From the NCBI RefSeq assembly GCF_003951315.1, contig NZ_QLJH01000012.1, positions 1-64,000 of the forward strand: DNA of 64,000 nucleotides, written 5' to 3'. This document shows positions 23,103 to 30,960 of this stretch, piece after piece (the first letter of the stretch is position 1; every line of letters begins with the position of its first letter). The notes under the pieces were generated by a model that ran no database searches, was not told where the DNA came from, and was given only the letters and a program-made list of their open reading frames with translations. The DNA is from Sphingomonas sp. S-NIH.Pt15_0812 (GTDB taxonomy: Bacteria > Pseudomonadota > Alphaproteobacteria > Sphingomonadales > Sphingomonadaceae). A program made the position numbers and the translations under genes.

Positions 23103-24581
23103 ATGAAAACGAGCCTGATCATCAGCACGTCGGTCGCAGCGCTGCTCGCCGCCACCGCATCCGTCGCCAGCGCGCAGGACGGCAACAACTCCGCCGGCAC
23201 CGCCGCCGCCCGCGACGGCAGCCTTGCCACCGGCGACATCGCCGATTCGGGCAACATCGTCACGACCGACAGTTCGAACCGCTCAATCAACGACAGCAAC
23301 AATCCGATCACCACGGTGAACACCGACAATTCGGTCGCGGACAGCTACAACAGCGCCTCCACCTCCACCACCAACACGACGAACAACAGCGACTCGTCGT
23401 CGACCGTGGGCGACGTGTCGACGGCGAGCAACAGTTCGACGAACGACAGCTATAATGGCGGCAATACGAGCAACATGACCTCGGTCGCCGACAGCTATAA
23501 CGGTGGCAACACCGCGACCAACACCAGCACCACCACCAACAGCGACTCGTCCTCGACGGTCGGCGACATCGCCACCAACAGCTCGACCAACGACAGCTAC
23601 AATGGCGGCAACACCGCAACCAACACGGCGCAGACCGACAACACCAACAACTCGGTCAACGACAGCTACAATGGCGGCAACACGATGACCGACAACACGT
23701 CGAACACGTCGGTCGCCGACAGCAACAATGGCGGTAACAGCTCGACCGTCAACACCACCAACACCTCGGTGGCGGACAGCAACAATGGCGGCAACACCGC
23801 CACCAACACCAGCTATGCCTCCACCTCCAACACCAGCACGACGACCAACACCGACTCGTCGTCGACGGTGGGCGACATCGCCACCAACAGCTCGACCAAT
23901 GACAGCAACAACGGTGGCAACACCTCGATCGCCGACAGCCAGAACTCGAACAGCTCGACGAACGACAGCAATAACGGCGGCAATACGTCGATCGCCGACA
24001 GCCAGAATTCGAACAGCTCGACCAACAGCAGCTATAACGGCGGCAACACCAGCGACAGCTACAACACCGCCACCAACACCACGACCAACAACAACAACCA
24101 GACCTACAACACCGATGCGTCGACCAACGACAGCGGCAACACCAGCAACGTCGCCTATAACAACCAGACCTACAACACCGACTCGTCGAGCAGCGACAGC
24201 AGCGATTCGTCGGTGAACAACAGCAACAACACGACGACGACGAACAACAACAACCAGACCTACAACACCGACAATTCGTCGCTGGCCTATACCACGACGA
24301 CGACGGAGACGGCCGGCGACTCGACCGTGTCGCCCAGCAGCACGTTCGCCGACAGCGCGGTGGTCGCCAGTGCGGCGCTGTCCAACTATGTCAGCGGCGT
24401 GAAGGTCAGCTTCGCGGGCTCGGCCGGCGAATCCAGCACCACGGACAACAGCCTGACGACGGGCGCCACGGCGTTCCAGAACTTCGCCGGGATGCAGGCG
24501 CTCAACCTCAACACCGGGGCCGGCGCGTCGCAGAACGCCAATGTCAGCGTGGCGGTCACCGCGGGCGACATCGTCCGCTGA
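23103..24581 (+). CDS. Exported Asn/Ser/Thr/Asp-rich repeat protein, putative major amyloid subunit
   Basis: 492 residues. Signal peptide 1-24 (ending SVASAQ), with GAGAGGATAACGGGG before the ATG. Residues about 45-400 are low-complexity repeats built from NDSYNGGNT, SVADSNNGGN, SSSTVGDIATNSS and NNNNQTYNTD. There is no Cys, almost no basic residue and only Tyr as aromatic, so it is acidic and probably disordered until assembled. A non-repetitive C-terminal part (about 405-492) contains AFQNFAGMQALNLNTGAG (457-474), related to the ends of two downstream proteins. Composition and the neighbouring C39 peptidase and barrel resemble Pseudomonas FapC. Alternatives are an adhesin-like surface fibre or antifreeze-like secreted polymer. 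Function is inferred. Confidence 0.8.
   Translation: MKTSLIISTSVAALLAATASVASAQDGNNSAGTAAARDGSLATGDIADSGNIVTTDSSNRSINDSNNPITTVNTDNSVADSYNSASTSTTNTTNNSDSSSTVGDVSTASNSSTNDSYNGGNTSNMTSVADSYNGGNTATNTSTTTNSDSSSTVGDIATNSSTNDSYNGGNTATNTAQTDNTNNSVNDSYNGGNTMTDNTSNTSVADSNNGGNSSTVNTTNTSVADSNNGGNTATNTSYASTSNTSTTTNTDSSSTVGDIATNSSTNDSNNGGNTSIADSQNSNSSTNDSNNGGNTSIADSQNSNSSTNSSYNGGNTSDSYNTATNTTTNNNNQTYNTDASTNDSGNTSNVAYNNQTYNTDSSSSDSSDSSVNNSNNTTTTNNNNQTYNTDNSSLAYTTTTTETAGDSTVSPSSTFADSAVVASAALSNYVSGVKVSFAGSAGESSTTDNSLTTGATAFQNFAGMQALNLNTGAGASQNANVSVAVTAGDIVR
23886..24074 (+). repeat. 63-bp tandem repeat inside the repeat-protein gene
   Basis: Copies start at 23886, 23949 and 24012, in frame, each encoding a 21-residue unit NSSTNDSNNGGNTSIADSQNS; the third diverges after NSSTN. 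DNA identity between the first two is high with silent changes, showing relatively recent duplication under protein-level constraint. Copy-number variation between strains would be expected. Confidence 0.85.
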
Positions 24582-24662
24582 TCGTCCTGACGGGGCGGGC
24601 CGATGACAGGGGCGGCCCGCCCCCCTTTTTCGTCAAGTCCTTGTCCAACAGAGGGGATCGTC

Positions 24663-25019
24663 ATGCGTCGCATCATCCGCGCCGCGGGACTGGCCATCGG
24701 CCTCACCGCCGCGCCCGTCCTGGCCCAGGGGCAAGAGCCGCAGCAGGACGCCGCCTTCCTGCAAGGCAGCGCGCTCAGCGAGAGCGATCTCGGCGCCATC
24801 GCCGGTCGCGAGGATCGCGGCACCCTGATCGCCCAGGCCGACCAGCGCAACACCGTCCAGAACAACTCGGTCACCGGCAATTCGGTCACCGGCACCGTCA
24901 CCATCGATGGGCAGGCCTTTTCCAACCTTTCGGGGCTGGCGGTGATCAGCGCCAATAGCGGCAACAATGTCGCGATCAATTCGGCGATGAACGTCGTCAT
25001 CAACCTGGGCCCGCAATGA
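24663..25019 (+). CDS. Small exported protein, putative minor fibre subunit or C39 substrate
   Basis: 118 residues. Signal peptide 1-22 (APVLAQG). Residues 38-49 (LSESDLGAIAGR) match the spacing of double-glycine leaders (L-S-x2-[ED]-L-x2-[IV]-x-G-G), with Arg in place of the last Gly. The rest is Asn/Ser/Val-rich (RNTVQNNSVTGNSVTG) and ends with AFSNLSGLAVISANSGNN and VAINSAMNVVINLGPQ, a likely beta-forming tail related to the repeat protein's C-terminus. GAGGGGA precedes ATG 24663. It overlaps the C39 peptidase gene by 4 nt (ATGA), so the two are translationally coupled. By analogy it may be a nucleator such as FapB; this is inference. Confidence 0.78.
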   Translation: MRRIIRAAGLAIGLTAAPVLAQGQEPQQDAAFLQGSALSESDLGAIAGREDRGTLIAQADQRNTVQNNSVTGNSVTGTVTIDGQAFSNLSGLAVISANSGNNVAINSAMNVVINLGPQ

Positions 25020-25726
25020 GGGCTGGCCGCGCCCTGACGATGCTGGCCCTGAGCCTGGGCGCGGGCGGCTGCGCGGCGCAGATCCGGCCCGCCGACCCGC
25101 GCTTCGCCGCCGCGTCCGGCCCGATCGCCGACTATCAGGTGCCGGTCGCATCGATGCTGGCGCGCAAGTTCGCCACCGTCGTCCGCCAGCAATATGATTT
25201 CAGCTGCGGATCGGCCGCACTCGCGACGTTGCTGCGCTATCATTACGGCCTGCCCCGGTCGGAGACGGATGTGTTCACCGGCATGTGGCGGCAGGGCGAC
25301 CAGGCGCAGATCCGCCGCGTCGGCTTCTCGCTGCTCGACATGAAACGCTATCTGGCCGACCATCAGCTTCGCGCCGACGGCTACAAGGTCACGCTGGACG
25401 CGATCGCGGGGCGGAAGCTGCCCGGCATCGCGCTGATCACCGTCAAGGGCTATCGGCATTTCGTCGTGGTGAAGGGGATCACCGCCGACCAGGTGCTGCT
25501 CGGCGACCCGTCGCTGGGGCTGAAGGCAGTGCCGCGCGCGCAGTTCCAGGCGATGTGGAACGGCATCTATTTCGTGCTGACCTCCGCCCCGCAGGTCGGG
25601 AGCAGCAATTTCAACGGCCCGCGCCAGTGGCAGCCGATCGCCCGCGCGCCGGTCGGCCAGCCCTTTCTCGATCCGCTGAGCGTGCAGGCGCTGACGCTGA
25701 GCGCGCCCTTCTACCGGGATTTCTGA
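25016..25726 (+). CDS. Periplasmic C39-type cysteine peptidase, FapD-like
   Basis: 236 residues. The N-terminal export signal has a possible lipobox (LSLGAGGC, Cys19). The peptidase C39 fold (about 40-180) shows the oxyanion Gln and catalytic Cys64 in RQQYDFSCGSAALATLL, catalytic His148 in KGYRHFVVVKG, and Asp164 in LLGDPSLG. There is no ABC-transporter domain, so this is a stand-alone exported C39 peptidase as in Fap operons rather than a bacteriocin exporter. The gene before it and the gene after it (2 nt away) both encode exported proteins with double-glycine-leader-like motifs, the likely substrates. Catalytic residues are seen; substrate assignment is inferred. Confidence 0.88.
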   Translation: MRAGRALTMLALSLGAGGCAAQIRPADPRFAAASGPIADYQVPVASMLARKFATVVRQQYDFSCGSAALATLLRYHYGLPRSETDVFTGMWRQGDQAQIRRVGFSLLDMKRYLADHQLRADGYKVTLDAIAGRKLPGIALITVKGYRHFVVVKGITADQVLLGDPSLGLKAVPRAQFQAMWNGIYFVLTSAPQVGSSNFNGPRQWQPIARAPVGQPFLDPLSVQALTLSAPFYRDF

Positions 25727-25728
25727 CC

Positions 25729-26451
25729 ATGGTCCGCCCGTTCCTGCTCTGCGCCCTGTTCGCCCTCGCCGCCGCGCCGCTCTCCGCGCAGGAGCTGGGC
25801 GAACCCCTGGCCGATGCGGAACTGGCGGAGATGACCGGCAAGTTCATCCTGCCGGGAGGCGGCGCGCTGGCGCTGTCGGTGACCAGCGACACGATGCTCA
25901 ACGGCGCGCTGGTGCTGCGCACCGTGCTCACCGTCGATCAGGGATCGAGCGTGCAGGTCTTTGGCCGGGCCGGTGGTGCCGCCGCGCCGATGGGCACGAC
26001 CGCCGCGACGGTCCACGCCGTCCCGGCGCTGACCCAAGGCGCATCGGTGCTGTTCGACCGCCGGTCGGGCGCGCAGATCACGCCGCCCACGGTCAGCACG
26101 ATCCGCATCGGCGGCACCGGCGCGGCCGGTGCGGGCGCGGCGGAACTGGGCCTGACGCCGATCACGGTCGCGGCGGGCGGAGCGGCGGTGCGGACGCCGG
26201 ACGGGCTGGTGTCGGTCACCACCCTGCCCAACGGCACGCAGGTGTCGCTGGCCGGCGACCAGATCGGCATCGCCCATCTGGTCGGCCCCTCGGTCGCGAC
26301 CGCCATCCTGAACTCCGGCAATGACAGGACAATCGATACGGTTACAACGATCGGCATCGACCTGCACGACGCCGCCGCTCTGGCGATGGGATCGGCGGCG
26401 ATGAAGGTCGACGCGCTGGCGGCGGATGCTTCGAGGGGGATGGTGCGTTGA
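25729..26451 (+). CDS. Exported protein with double-glycine-like motif, putative fibre accessory protein
   Basis: 240 residues, unrecognised by family. Signal peptide 1-20 (APLSAQ), then LADAELAEMTGK at 27-38, aligning residue for residue with LSESDLGAIAGR of the upstream small protein. The body is Gly/Ala/Val/Thr-rich and probably beta-structured. Near the end (195-212) NSGNDRTIDTVTTIGIDL aligns with NSGNNVAINSAMNVVINL of the small protein. It starts 2 nt after the C39 peptidase stop and its own stop overlaps the start of the barrel gene, so it is firmly in the operon. It might occupy the role of FapE or FapA, although no sequence link to these is visible. Confidence 0.78.
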   Translation: MVRPFLLCALFALAAAPLSAQELGEPLADAELAEMTGKFILPGGGALALSVTSDTMLNGALVLRTVLTVDQGSSVQVFGRAGGAAAPMGTTAATVHAVPALTQGASVLFDRRSGAQITPPTVSTIRIGGTGAAGAGAAELGLTPITVAAGGAAVRTPDGLVSVTTLPNGTQVSLAGDQIGIAHLVGPSVATAILNSGNDRTIDTVTTIGIDLHDAAALAMGSAAMKVDALAADASRGMVR

Positions 26452-27779
26452 CGGCAAGCGGTGGATATTGGGGCGCGGCGCTGATCGTCGCGACGACGCT
26501 GACCTTTCCTGCCGCCCAGGCCCAGACGCGCACCACCGGGCTCCAGGCCGAACTGGCGCAGGCCCGGGCGGAGATCGCCGCGCAACGCCGCCAGATCGAG
26601 CAGCAGGAGGCGCGGCTGAGGGCGCTGGAAGCCCGGATGGGCGCGCTCGCCGCCGCGCCCGCCGGGCCGCCGCCGCCCGCCGCCCAGCCTCCCTCGGCGG
26701 TCGCGCAGGCCAGCGCCGCCGCCACGCCGGGCGATCCGGCCACGATGGTCAGCGCCGTCCCCGCCACCCCGGTGGAGAGCGTCGGCGCCCGCCCGGTCGA
26801 GCGCGACCGCCCGCCCGAGGTCGCGGTGCTGGGCAGCGAGGGCAGCGTCGTCACCCGCAAGGGGCAGCTGACCGGCGAGCTCCAGTTCGACTATGCCCGC
26901 GCCGACCGCAACCGCGCGCTGTTCCGCGGCATCGAGATCGTCGAATCGGTGCTGGTCGGCGAGTTCAACATCAACGAAAGCCGCCAGGACATCATCACCG
27001 GATCGGCCGCCCTGCGTTATGGCCTGACCGACCGGCTGGAACTGGGCGTCCGCCTGCCCTTCGTGCAGCGCTGGGACACGTCGGTGCTGGTGCCGGTGCA
27101 GGGCAGCACCAACAACGACGCCGCGCGCGAGATCGACAGTTCGACGAGCGGCAACGGCATCGGCGATATCGAGATGTCCGCGCGCTACCAAATCCTGACC
27201 GGGCGGCGCGGCCTGCCCTATGTGGTCGGCAACCTCCAGGTCGTGGCGCCCACCGGCAGCGATCCGTTCAGCATCCGCCGCCTTGCGACCGGCGAGGCGA
27301 CCAAGGCGGCGACCGGCGCGGGCTTCTGGGGCGTGTCGCCCAGCGTCACCGCGATCCTGCCCAGCGACCCGGCGGTGCTGTTCGGCACGATCGGTTATAC
27401 CCGCAATTTCGGCCGCCATGTCGATACGGTGATCACGCCGGTGCGGATCAACTATGTGAAGCCGGGCGACGCGCTGTCGTTCAGCGCGGGCATCGGCATC
27501 GCGCTCAACGAGCGGACCTCGATCAACCTGGGCTATGCGCATACCTGGGCGTTCGGCACGCGCACCCGCACCTCGCTGATCGAACCCGGCCCGATGGACC
27601 CCGACTTCGTCGAGAGCACCTCGCGCGATTTGCAACTCGGCCGGCTGTTGTTCGGCGTGACCTATCGCGCGACCGACCGGGCGAGCATCAACTGGTCGGT
27701 CGAAGTCGGCGCAACCGACGATGCGGCCGATGTGCGCAGCGTGCTGCGCCTGCCGCTGATCCTGATCATGCCGAAGTGA
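26448..27779 (+). CDS. Outer-membrane beta-barrel with N-terminal coiled coil, FapF-like
   Basis: 443 residues. Signal peptide 1-25 (PAAQAQ). A coiled coil at about 31-68 (LQAELAQARAEIAAQRRQ, then QQEARLRALEARMGAL) leads into a Pro/Ala linker (about 69-120). A predicted beta-barrel domain (about 130-443) follows, of the phenol-degradation 'MetA' transporter type, with alternating strands such as GELQFDYARADR, LELGVRLPFVQRW, INLGYAHTWAFG and FGVTYRATDRASINWSVEVG. FapF has the same plan: trimeric coiled-coil plug plus barrel that exports amyloid subunits. TTG start, GAGGGGGA 7 nt upstream, overlapping the previous stop. The C-terminus (LPLILIMPK) lacks the usual final aromatic residue. Confidence 0.82.
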   Translation: MTASGGYWGAALIVATTLTFPAAQAQTRTTGLQAELAQARAEIAAQRRQIEQQEARLRALEARMGALAAAPAGPPPPAAQPPSAVAQASAAATPGDPATMVSAVPATPVESVGARPVERDRPPEVAVLGSEGSVVTRKGQLTGELQFDYARADRNRALFRGIEIVESVLVGEFNINESRQDIITGSAALRYGLTDRLELGVRLPFVQRWDTSVLVPVQGSTNNDAAREIDSSTSGNGIGDIEMSARYQILTGRRGLPYVVGNLQVVAPTGSDPFSIRRLATGEATKAATGAGFWGVSPSVTAILPSDPAVLFGTIGYTRNFGRHVDTVITPVRINYVKPGDALSFSAGIGIALNERTSINLGYAHTWAFGTRTRTSLIEPGPMDPDFVESTSRDLQLGRLLFGVTYRATDRASINWSVEVGATDDAADVRSVLRLPLILIMPK

Positions 27780-27780
27780 T

Positions 27781-28044
27781 TCAGCGCGTCCGTCGCCGCA
27801 GCATCAGGTACAGGCCCAGCACCAGCCCGGCCGCCCCGACGATGGTTAGCGAATCGCGCTGCTGCATCAGCGCCACCACCGGATACCAGCCCGCCGGCCC
27901 GGCCATGTCGACCGGCATCGTCCAGGCGAACAGGATGATGCCGACGCCGAGCCCGGTCAGGAACAGCCCGAGATGCCGCCCGGTCCGCGCCAGCGGCGGC
28001 ATCCGGTCCGGCGGCGGGGAGGATCGAGGATCGGGAGGCGTCAT
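27781..28044 (-). CDS. Small inner-membrane protein
   Basis: 87 residues. A Pro/Arg-rich cytoplasmic start is followed by two hydrophobic helices (about 25-45 and 62-80) and a short basic tail (LMLRRRTR). Function is unknown. ATG 28044 has AAGG 8 nt upstream; an earlier ATG is possible but unsupported. Its stop directly abuts the stop of the convergent barrel gene, with one base between. Confidence 0.65.
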   Translation of the reverse strand: MTPPDPRSSPPPDRMPPLARTGRHLGLFLTGLGVGIILFAWTMPVDMAGPAGWYPVVALMQQRDSLTIVGAAGLVLGLYLMLRRRTR

Positions 28045-28115
28045 CGTCGAACCTTTCGATGAAAATGGCGATCGGCGAGGTAACGCATGGCCCGACTTCA
28101 ACGTTCAACCCGGCG

Positions 28116-29945
28116 TCACGGCTGCCACTCGCCGCCATTGGGGCTGTCCAGCCGCCGGTCCAGGAAATGCGCCGCGCTGATGAAGGCGAGGTGCGTCAGC
28201 GCCTGGGGGAAATTGCCCAGCGGCAGGCCGCGCACGTCCAGTTCCTCGGAAAAGAGGCCGAGGTGATTGGCATAGGCCAGCCCCTTCTCCATCACCACCT
28301 GCGCCTCGCTCAGCCGTCCGGCACGAGCCAGACACTCGACATACCAGAAGGTGCAGGTGGTGAACGCGCCCTCGCCTCCCTCCAGCCCGTCATCGTTGCG
28401 ATAGCGATAGATCATGCCGTCATCGGCGAGTTCGCGCTTGATCGCATCCAGCGTCGCCAGCCAGACCGGATCGGTGGCGGAGACGAAGCGGACCAGCGGC
28501 ATCATCAGCAACGCCGCGTCCAGATGCGTGCCATGCTCGTCCTGGACGAAATAGCCATGTTCCGGATGGCGGAAATTGTCCCACAGGTCGCGTGCGATCC
28601 GGTCGCGCAACCGCGTCCAGCGGGTCAGCGGCACCGGCAGCGACCGCTTGCGCGCCAGCCGCAGCGCCCGGTCCACCGCCACCCAGCACATCAGCCGCGA
28701 ATGGGTCAGGTGACGCTCGGCGCCCCGCAGCTCCCAGATGCCGGCATCCTTGTCGCGCCAATGCTTGCGGACATGCTCGACCATCGCGGTGATCTGCTCC
28801 CAGCTCGCATGGCTGGACGCGCTGGCATATCGGTTGGAGAGATAGACGCTGTCGAGCAGCTCGCCGAAGATATCGAGCTGGCTCTGGTGGCGCGCGGCAT
28901 TGCCGATCCGCACCGGCTGCGACCGGGCGTAGCCGGCGAGATGGTCGAGCACCGCCTCATCCTCCGCCAGCCCGCCGTCCAGCGCATACATGACGTGGAG
29001 GTGGCCGGGCCGGTCGTCATCGATCGCCAGCTTGCTCATCCAGCGGCGGAAATGCTCCGCCTCCTCGACATAGCCCAGGCGCAGAAAGGCATAGACGGTG
29101 AAGGACGCGTCGCGAATCCAGGTGGCGCGATAATCCCAGTTGCGCTCCGCCCCCGTCGCCTCGGGCAGGCCGAAGGTCGCGGCGGCGGCGATCGAGCCGT
29201 GGCGGTGCGAGGTGAGCAGCTTGAGCGCCAGGGCCGAGCGCATCACCTGCTCGCGCCAGCGGCCGCGATAGGTGGATTTGCGCGACCAGCCGTGCCACGC
29301 GTCGATCGTCCGCGCGATGGCATGCTCGACCTGATCGGCGTCCGGCACCGGCTGGTGCGCCTCGCCCAGCACGATATGCGCGGTCTCGCCGCAGCGGAGC
29401 GTGAAGCGGGCGGTCGCCTCCCCGTCGCCGACGGTCAGCGGCACCGAGGCGGACAGGCGCATCGCCTGCCCGTCGGGCAGCGCGATGACGAGGCCCGGAT
29501 CATCGGCGCGCACCTCCGGTACGGTGCGCGCATAATCGGGCCGGGGGCGGCAGCGCATCGTGAAGGTCACGGTGCCGCGCGTCACCTCGATCCGGCGGAT
29601 CAGCGCGCAATGCACCGCGCCATGCACCTCCGGATGCGGCATCAGGTCGGTCAGTTCGGCGCTGCCGTCCTCCGCCAGCCAGCGCGTGACCAGGACGTTG
29701 GTGTCGGGATGGTAGAATTGCAGCGTCCGCGCCTCCGTCAGCTCGGGCGCGAGCATGAACTCGCCGCCCGTGTCGGGATCGAGCAGCGCGGCGAAGATCG
29801 TCGGGCTGTCGAGATGCGGCCAGCAGAGGAAGTCGATCGTGCCGTCGCTGGCGACCAGGGCGGCGGTATCGAGATTGCCGACGATGCCATGTTCGCCGAT
29901 CGTCCGCCCCGGCACCGGGTTGGGCGGCGCCCCATCCTTACCCAT
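28116..29945 (-). CDS. Glycoside hydrolase family 15 protein (glucoamylase/trehalase type)
   Basis: 609 residues, cytoplasmic. The N-terminal beta-sandwich domain (1-230) has IGEHGIVGNLDTAALV, typical of bacterial GH15. The (alpha/alpha)6 domain (about 240-600) contains RNWDYRATWIRDASFTV and GLFSEELDV, which carry the catalytic acid and base regions. Bacterial GH15 proteins of this plan are often trehalases or oligo-glucosidases; specificity is not certain. Its start overlaps the 3' end of the SDR gene by 8 nt, so they form an operon; glucose release followed by glucose dehydrogenation is a sensible pairing. Confidence 0.92.
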   Translation of the reverse strand: MGKDGAPPNPVPGRTIGEHGIVGNLDTAALVASDGTIDFLCWPHLDSPTIFAALLDPDTGGEFMLAPELTEARTLQFYHPDTNVLVTRWLAEDGSAELTDLMPHPEVHGAVHCALIRRIEVTRGTVTFTMRCRPRPDYARTVPEVRADDPGLVIALPDGQAMRLSASVPLTVGDGEATARFTLRCGETAHIVLGEAHQPVPDADQVEHAIARTIDAWHGWSRKSTYRGRWREQVMRSALALKLLTSHRHGSIAAAATFGLPEATGAERNWDYRATWIRDASFTVYAFLRLGYVEEAEHFRRWMSKLAIDDDRPGHLHVMYALDGGLAEDEAVLDHLAGYARSQPVRIGNAARHQSQLDIFGELLDSVYLSNRYASASSHASWEQITAMVEHVRKHWRDKDAGIWELRGAERHLTHSRLMCWVAVDRALRLARKRSLPVPLTRWTRLRDRIARDLWDNFRHPEHGYFVQDEHGTHLDAALLMMPLVRFVSATDPVWLATLDAIKRELADDGMIYRYRNDDGLEGGEGAFTTCTFWYVECLARAGRLSEAQVVMEKGLAYANHLGLFSEELDVRGLPLGNFPQALTHLAFISAAHFLDRRLDSPNGGEWQP

Positions 29946-30747
29946 TGTCGCGAAAGCCGGGATAGAGCGTCATGCCGCCATCGACATAGAGGGTGGTGCC
30001 GGTGACATAATCGGCCGCGTCGGACACCAGCCAGGCGGCGGCCTCGGCGACGTCCTGCGTCTCGCCGATCCGGCCATAGGGGATCAGTTTCAGCAGTTCG
30101 TCGCGCTTGGCGGGATCGCGCCACACATCCTCGTTGATCGGCGTGGCGATCGCCCCCGGCGACAGCGCATTGACGCGGATATGGTCGGCCGCGACCTCCT
30201 GCGCCAGCGTCTTGACCATCATCGCGACGCCGCCTTTCGATGCCGCGTAATTGACGTGTCCGGCCCAGGGGATCACGTCGTGCACCGACGACATCGACAG
30301 GATCGCCCCGGCGGCGCGGAACGGCCGCCCCGCGTCCGGCTGACGGCGGAAATGGCGGATCGCCTCGCGGCAGCAGAGGAACTGCCCGGTCAGGTCGATG
30401 TCGATCACCGCCTGCCAGTCGGCCAGCGACAGCTCGGCGACCGGCGCATCCTTCTGCGCCCCCGAATTGGCGACCAGAATGTCGACGCGGCCGAAGCTCT
30501 CGACCGTCCGGTCGAACAGCGATGCGACATCCGCCTCCTTCGACACGTCGGCCCGCACCGCGACGGCGCGACCGCCGGCGGCACGGATCTCCTCCACCAG
30601 CGCCTCGGCCGGCTCGGCCTGCGAATGATAGTTGATGGTGACGGCGGCGCCCGCCAACCCCAGGCGGCGCGCCACGGCCTGGCCGATTCCCGAACTGGCG
30701 CCGGTCACGATGGCGACGGGACCATGGCCCCCGTTTGTGTCAGTCAT
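29938..30747 (-). CDS. SDR family oxidoreductase, glucose-1-dehydrogenase-like
   Basis: 269 residues. Classical short-chain dehydrogenase: the cofactor motif TGASSGIGQAVA (15-26), NSGAQ (the NNAG equivalent), catalytic Ser in LSMSSVH, YxxxK in NYAASKGG, and the PGAIATP loop. The pattern resembles bacterial glucose 1-dehydrogenases. ADVSK suggests the NADP/NAD-selecting region, but cofactor use is not certain. It is the first gene of the SDR-GH15 operon. Confidence 0.9.
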   Translation of the reverse strand: MTDTNGGHGPVAIVTGASSGIGQAVARRLGLAGAAVTINYHSQAEPAEALVEEIRAAGGRAVAVRADVSKEADVASLFDRTVESFGRVDILVANSGAQKDAPVAELSLADWQAVIDIDLTGQFLCCREAIRHFRRQPDAGRPFRAAGAILSMSSVHDVIPWAGHVNYAASKGGVAMMVKTLAQEVAADHIRVNALSPGAIATPINEDVWRDPAKRDELLKLIPYGRIGETQDVAEAAAWLVSDAADYVTGTTLYVDGGMTLYPGFRDNG

Positions 30748-30960
30748 GCCGCGGAAGACGCGCGACCCCGTCCTGCCGTTCCCGGACGCGGGGCCGAGGC
30801 GGGGTCAACGCAGACACGGTAGCGGGGCACGAAGGACCGCTTGGTCGGTATCCCAGCCGGGTGGAGGGAGGCTCATGACGACCGCCCCGAAGGTCCGCCC
30901 GGCCCCGTCTCCTGTGGCGGCGGCGCGACGCGTCCCTCGCCCAAAGGACCCTCCCCGCGC

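Noticed and set aside
23238..24300. CRISPR-like repetitive pattern
   Set aside because: The repeats stay in frame and code for one exported protein; there are no uniform repeat-spacer units and no cas genes.
26448..27779. Simple phenol-degradation-type outer-membrane transporter
   Set aside because: The barrel family is compatible, but the N-terminal coiled coil, the C39 peptidase and repeat protein in the same operon favour a FapF-like role; no catabolic genes are near.
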